Shown here: piece by piece, positions 63,584 through 64,000 of the stretch
Numbering within the stretch: the stretch's first letter is position 1
Layout: each line of letters opens with the position of its first letter
Assembly: GCF_004795015.1 (NCBI RefSeq)
Contig: NZ_SSBI01000022.1
Location: 1 to 64,000, forward strand
Source of the DNA: Streptomyces sp. A1277
GTDB taxonomy: Bacteria > Actinomycetota > Actinomycetes > Streptomycetales > Streptomycetaceae
Length of the DNA stretch: 64,000 nucleotides
Reading direction: 5' to 3'
Made by a program: the position numbers and the translations under genes
Notes under the pieces: generated by a model
What the model saw: the letters and a program-made list of their open reading frames with translations, nothing else
What the model was told of the DNA's origin: nothing
Database searches by the model: none

Positions 63584-64000
63584 TCAGGACCCCGTGCGCG
63601 CCGCCGAGGACTGAGCGGTGGGCCCGGCGGCCGGGGCATCGGCAACCGGCTCCGCCAGCCGTTCGGCGGTCCGGCGGGCCGTGTCCCGCGCCCGGCGTCC
63701 GCTGCTCAGCGCCCCCACCAGCAGGACGCAGAACCCGCAGCCGGTGACGATCCACCAGCCGGGCCTGCTCGCCGCCACGAATCCGTCCGCCGCGCCGGGG
63801 TGCGCCATGCCCGCCGCGAGGACCGCGCCGATCACGGCGACGCCGAGGGTCTGGCCGATCTGCCGGCTGGTGGAGGCGACGGCCGCCGCCACGCCCGCCT
63901 GGGAGCGCGGCATGCCGGAGACGGCGGTGTTGGTGATGGGCGCGTTCACCGAGCCGAAGCCCAGGCCGAACAGCACGTAGGCGGCGAACATCGAGACCGT
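63584..64000 (-). CDS. MFS transporter, C-terminal part (partial)
   Basis: The last 138 codons of a 14-helix DHA2-type MFS protein; its start lies beyond the window. LFGLGFGSVNAPITNTAV and VAAAVASTSRQIGQTLGVAVIG are typical of the last helices of EmrB/QacA-like exporters. The end is Arg/Ala-rich with a proline-containing tail. Confidence 0.85.
   Translation of the reverse strand, partial: TVSMFAAYVLFGLGFGSVNAPITNTAVSGMPRSQAGVAAAVASTSRQIGQTLGVAVIGAVLAAGMAHPGAADGFVAASRPGWWIVTGCGFCVLLVGALSSGRRARDTARRTAERLAEPVADAPAAGPTAQSSAARTGS

Overview
The window is a stretch of high-G+C actinobacterial chromosome, almost certainly Streptomyces. Evidence: strong third-position G/C bias, many GTG starts, short leader peptides before leuS and leuA, a Streptomyces-type CIRCE element, a zur-regulated znuACB cluster, and a conserved core gene order (rsfS, tRNA-Ala, leuS, comEA-comEC, holA, rpsT, lepA, hemW, hrcA-dnaJ, rsmE, phoH-ybeY-corC, era, leuA, recO-uppS, glyS). 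It is mostly housekeeping core, with small lineage-specific cassettes.

Layout. 1-1.5 kb: tail of a LytR-type protein, rsfS, a histidine phosphatase starting at CTG, and tRNA-Ala(GGC). 1.5-4.7 kb: a cassette (XRE regulator divergent from an MFS exporter, plus a small Cys4 protein) bounded by a second identical tRNA-Ala. 4.8-9.7 kb: leucine leader/attenuator, leuS, a coiled-coil membrane protein, DegV. 9.8-13.8 kb: comEA and comEC. 13.9-17.7 kb: PPOX-type flavoprotein, arylamine N-acetyltransferase, YceI protein, holA. 18-20.3 kb: divergent rpsT and lepA. 20.6-24.6 kb: acyl-CoA ligase and a kinase-GAF-phosphatase signalling protein. 24.6-31.9 kb: hemW, DUF3097, MBL hydrolase, CIRCE-hrcA-dnaJ, nitronate monooxygenase, rsmE. 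31.9-38.4 kb: lipoprotein, tricorn-type protease, HIT protein, RNase Z, an adenine/adenosine deaminase. 38.4-41.2 kb: MFS and PfkB kinase. 41.3-45 kb: phoH, ybeY, CNNM/CBS protein, MmcQ, degenerate cytidine deaminase. 45.1-47.7 kb: a secreted WxL-like protein and its DUF916-type partner. 47.7-50.2 kb: era, emfourin, protealysin-like M4 protease. 50.3-54.4 kb: leuA with leader, TerB protein, an unknown protein, a LuxR remnant. 54.4-60.9 kb: recO, uppS, zur, znuB, znuC, znuA, glyS. 60.9-64 kb: TetR, aldo/keto reductase, a short aromatic leader ORF before a DUF6243-type gene, and the tail of an MFS gene.

Functional groupings: two leucine-responsive leaders (charging and synthesis of leucine), zinc uptake under Zur, heat-shock control by HrcA, a ribosome/RNA-maturation set (rsfS, rsmE, ybeY, rnz, era, lepA), and a protease-inhibitor pair. 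Across the window many genes lack a Shine-Dalgarno sequence and instead carry a -10-like hexamer 6-8 nt before the start codon, indicating frequent leaderless transcription; this also fixes several start codons.

The items most worth a second look are the WxL/DUF916 pair, the MYSFFQIYE leader with its hairpin, the collagen-like Gly-X-Y segment in ComEA, the deaminase with no Cys or His, and the tRNA-flanked cassette.
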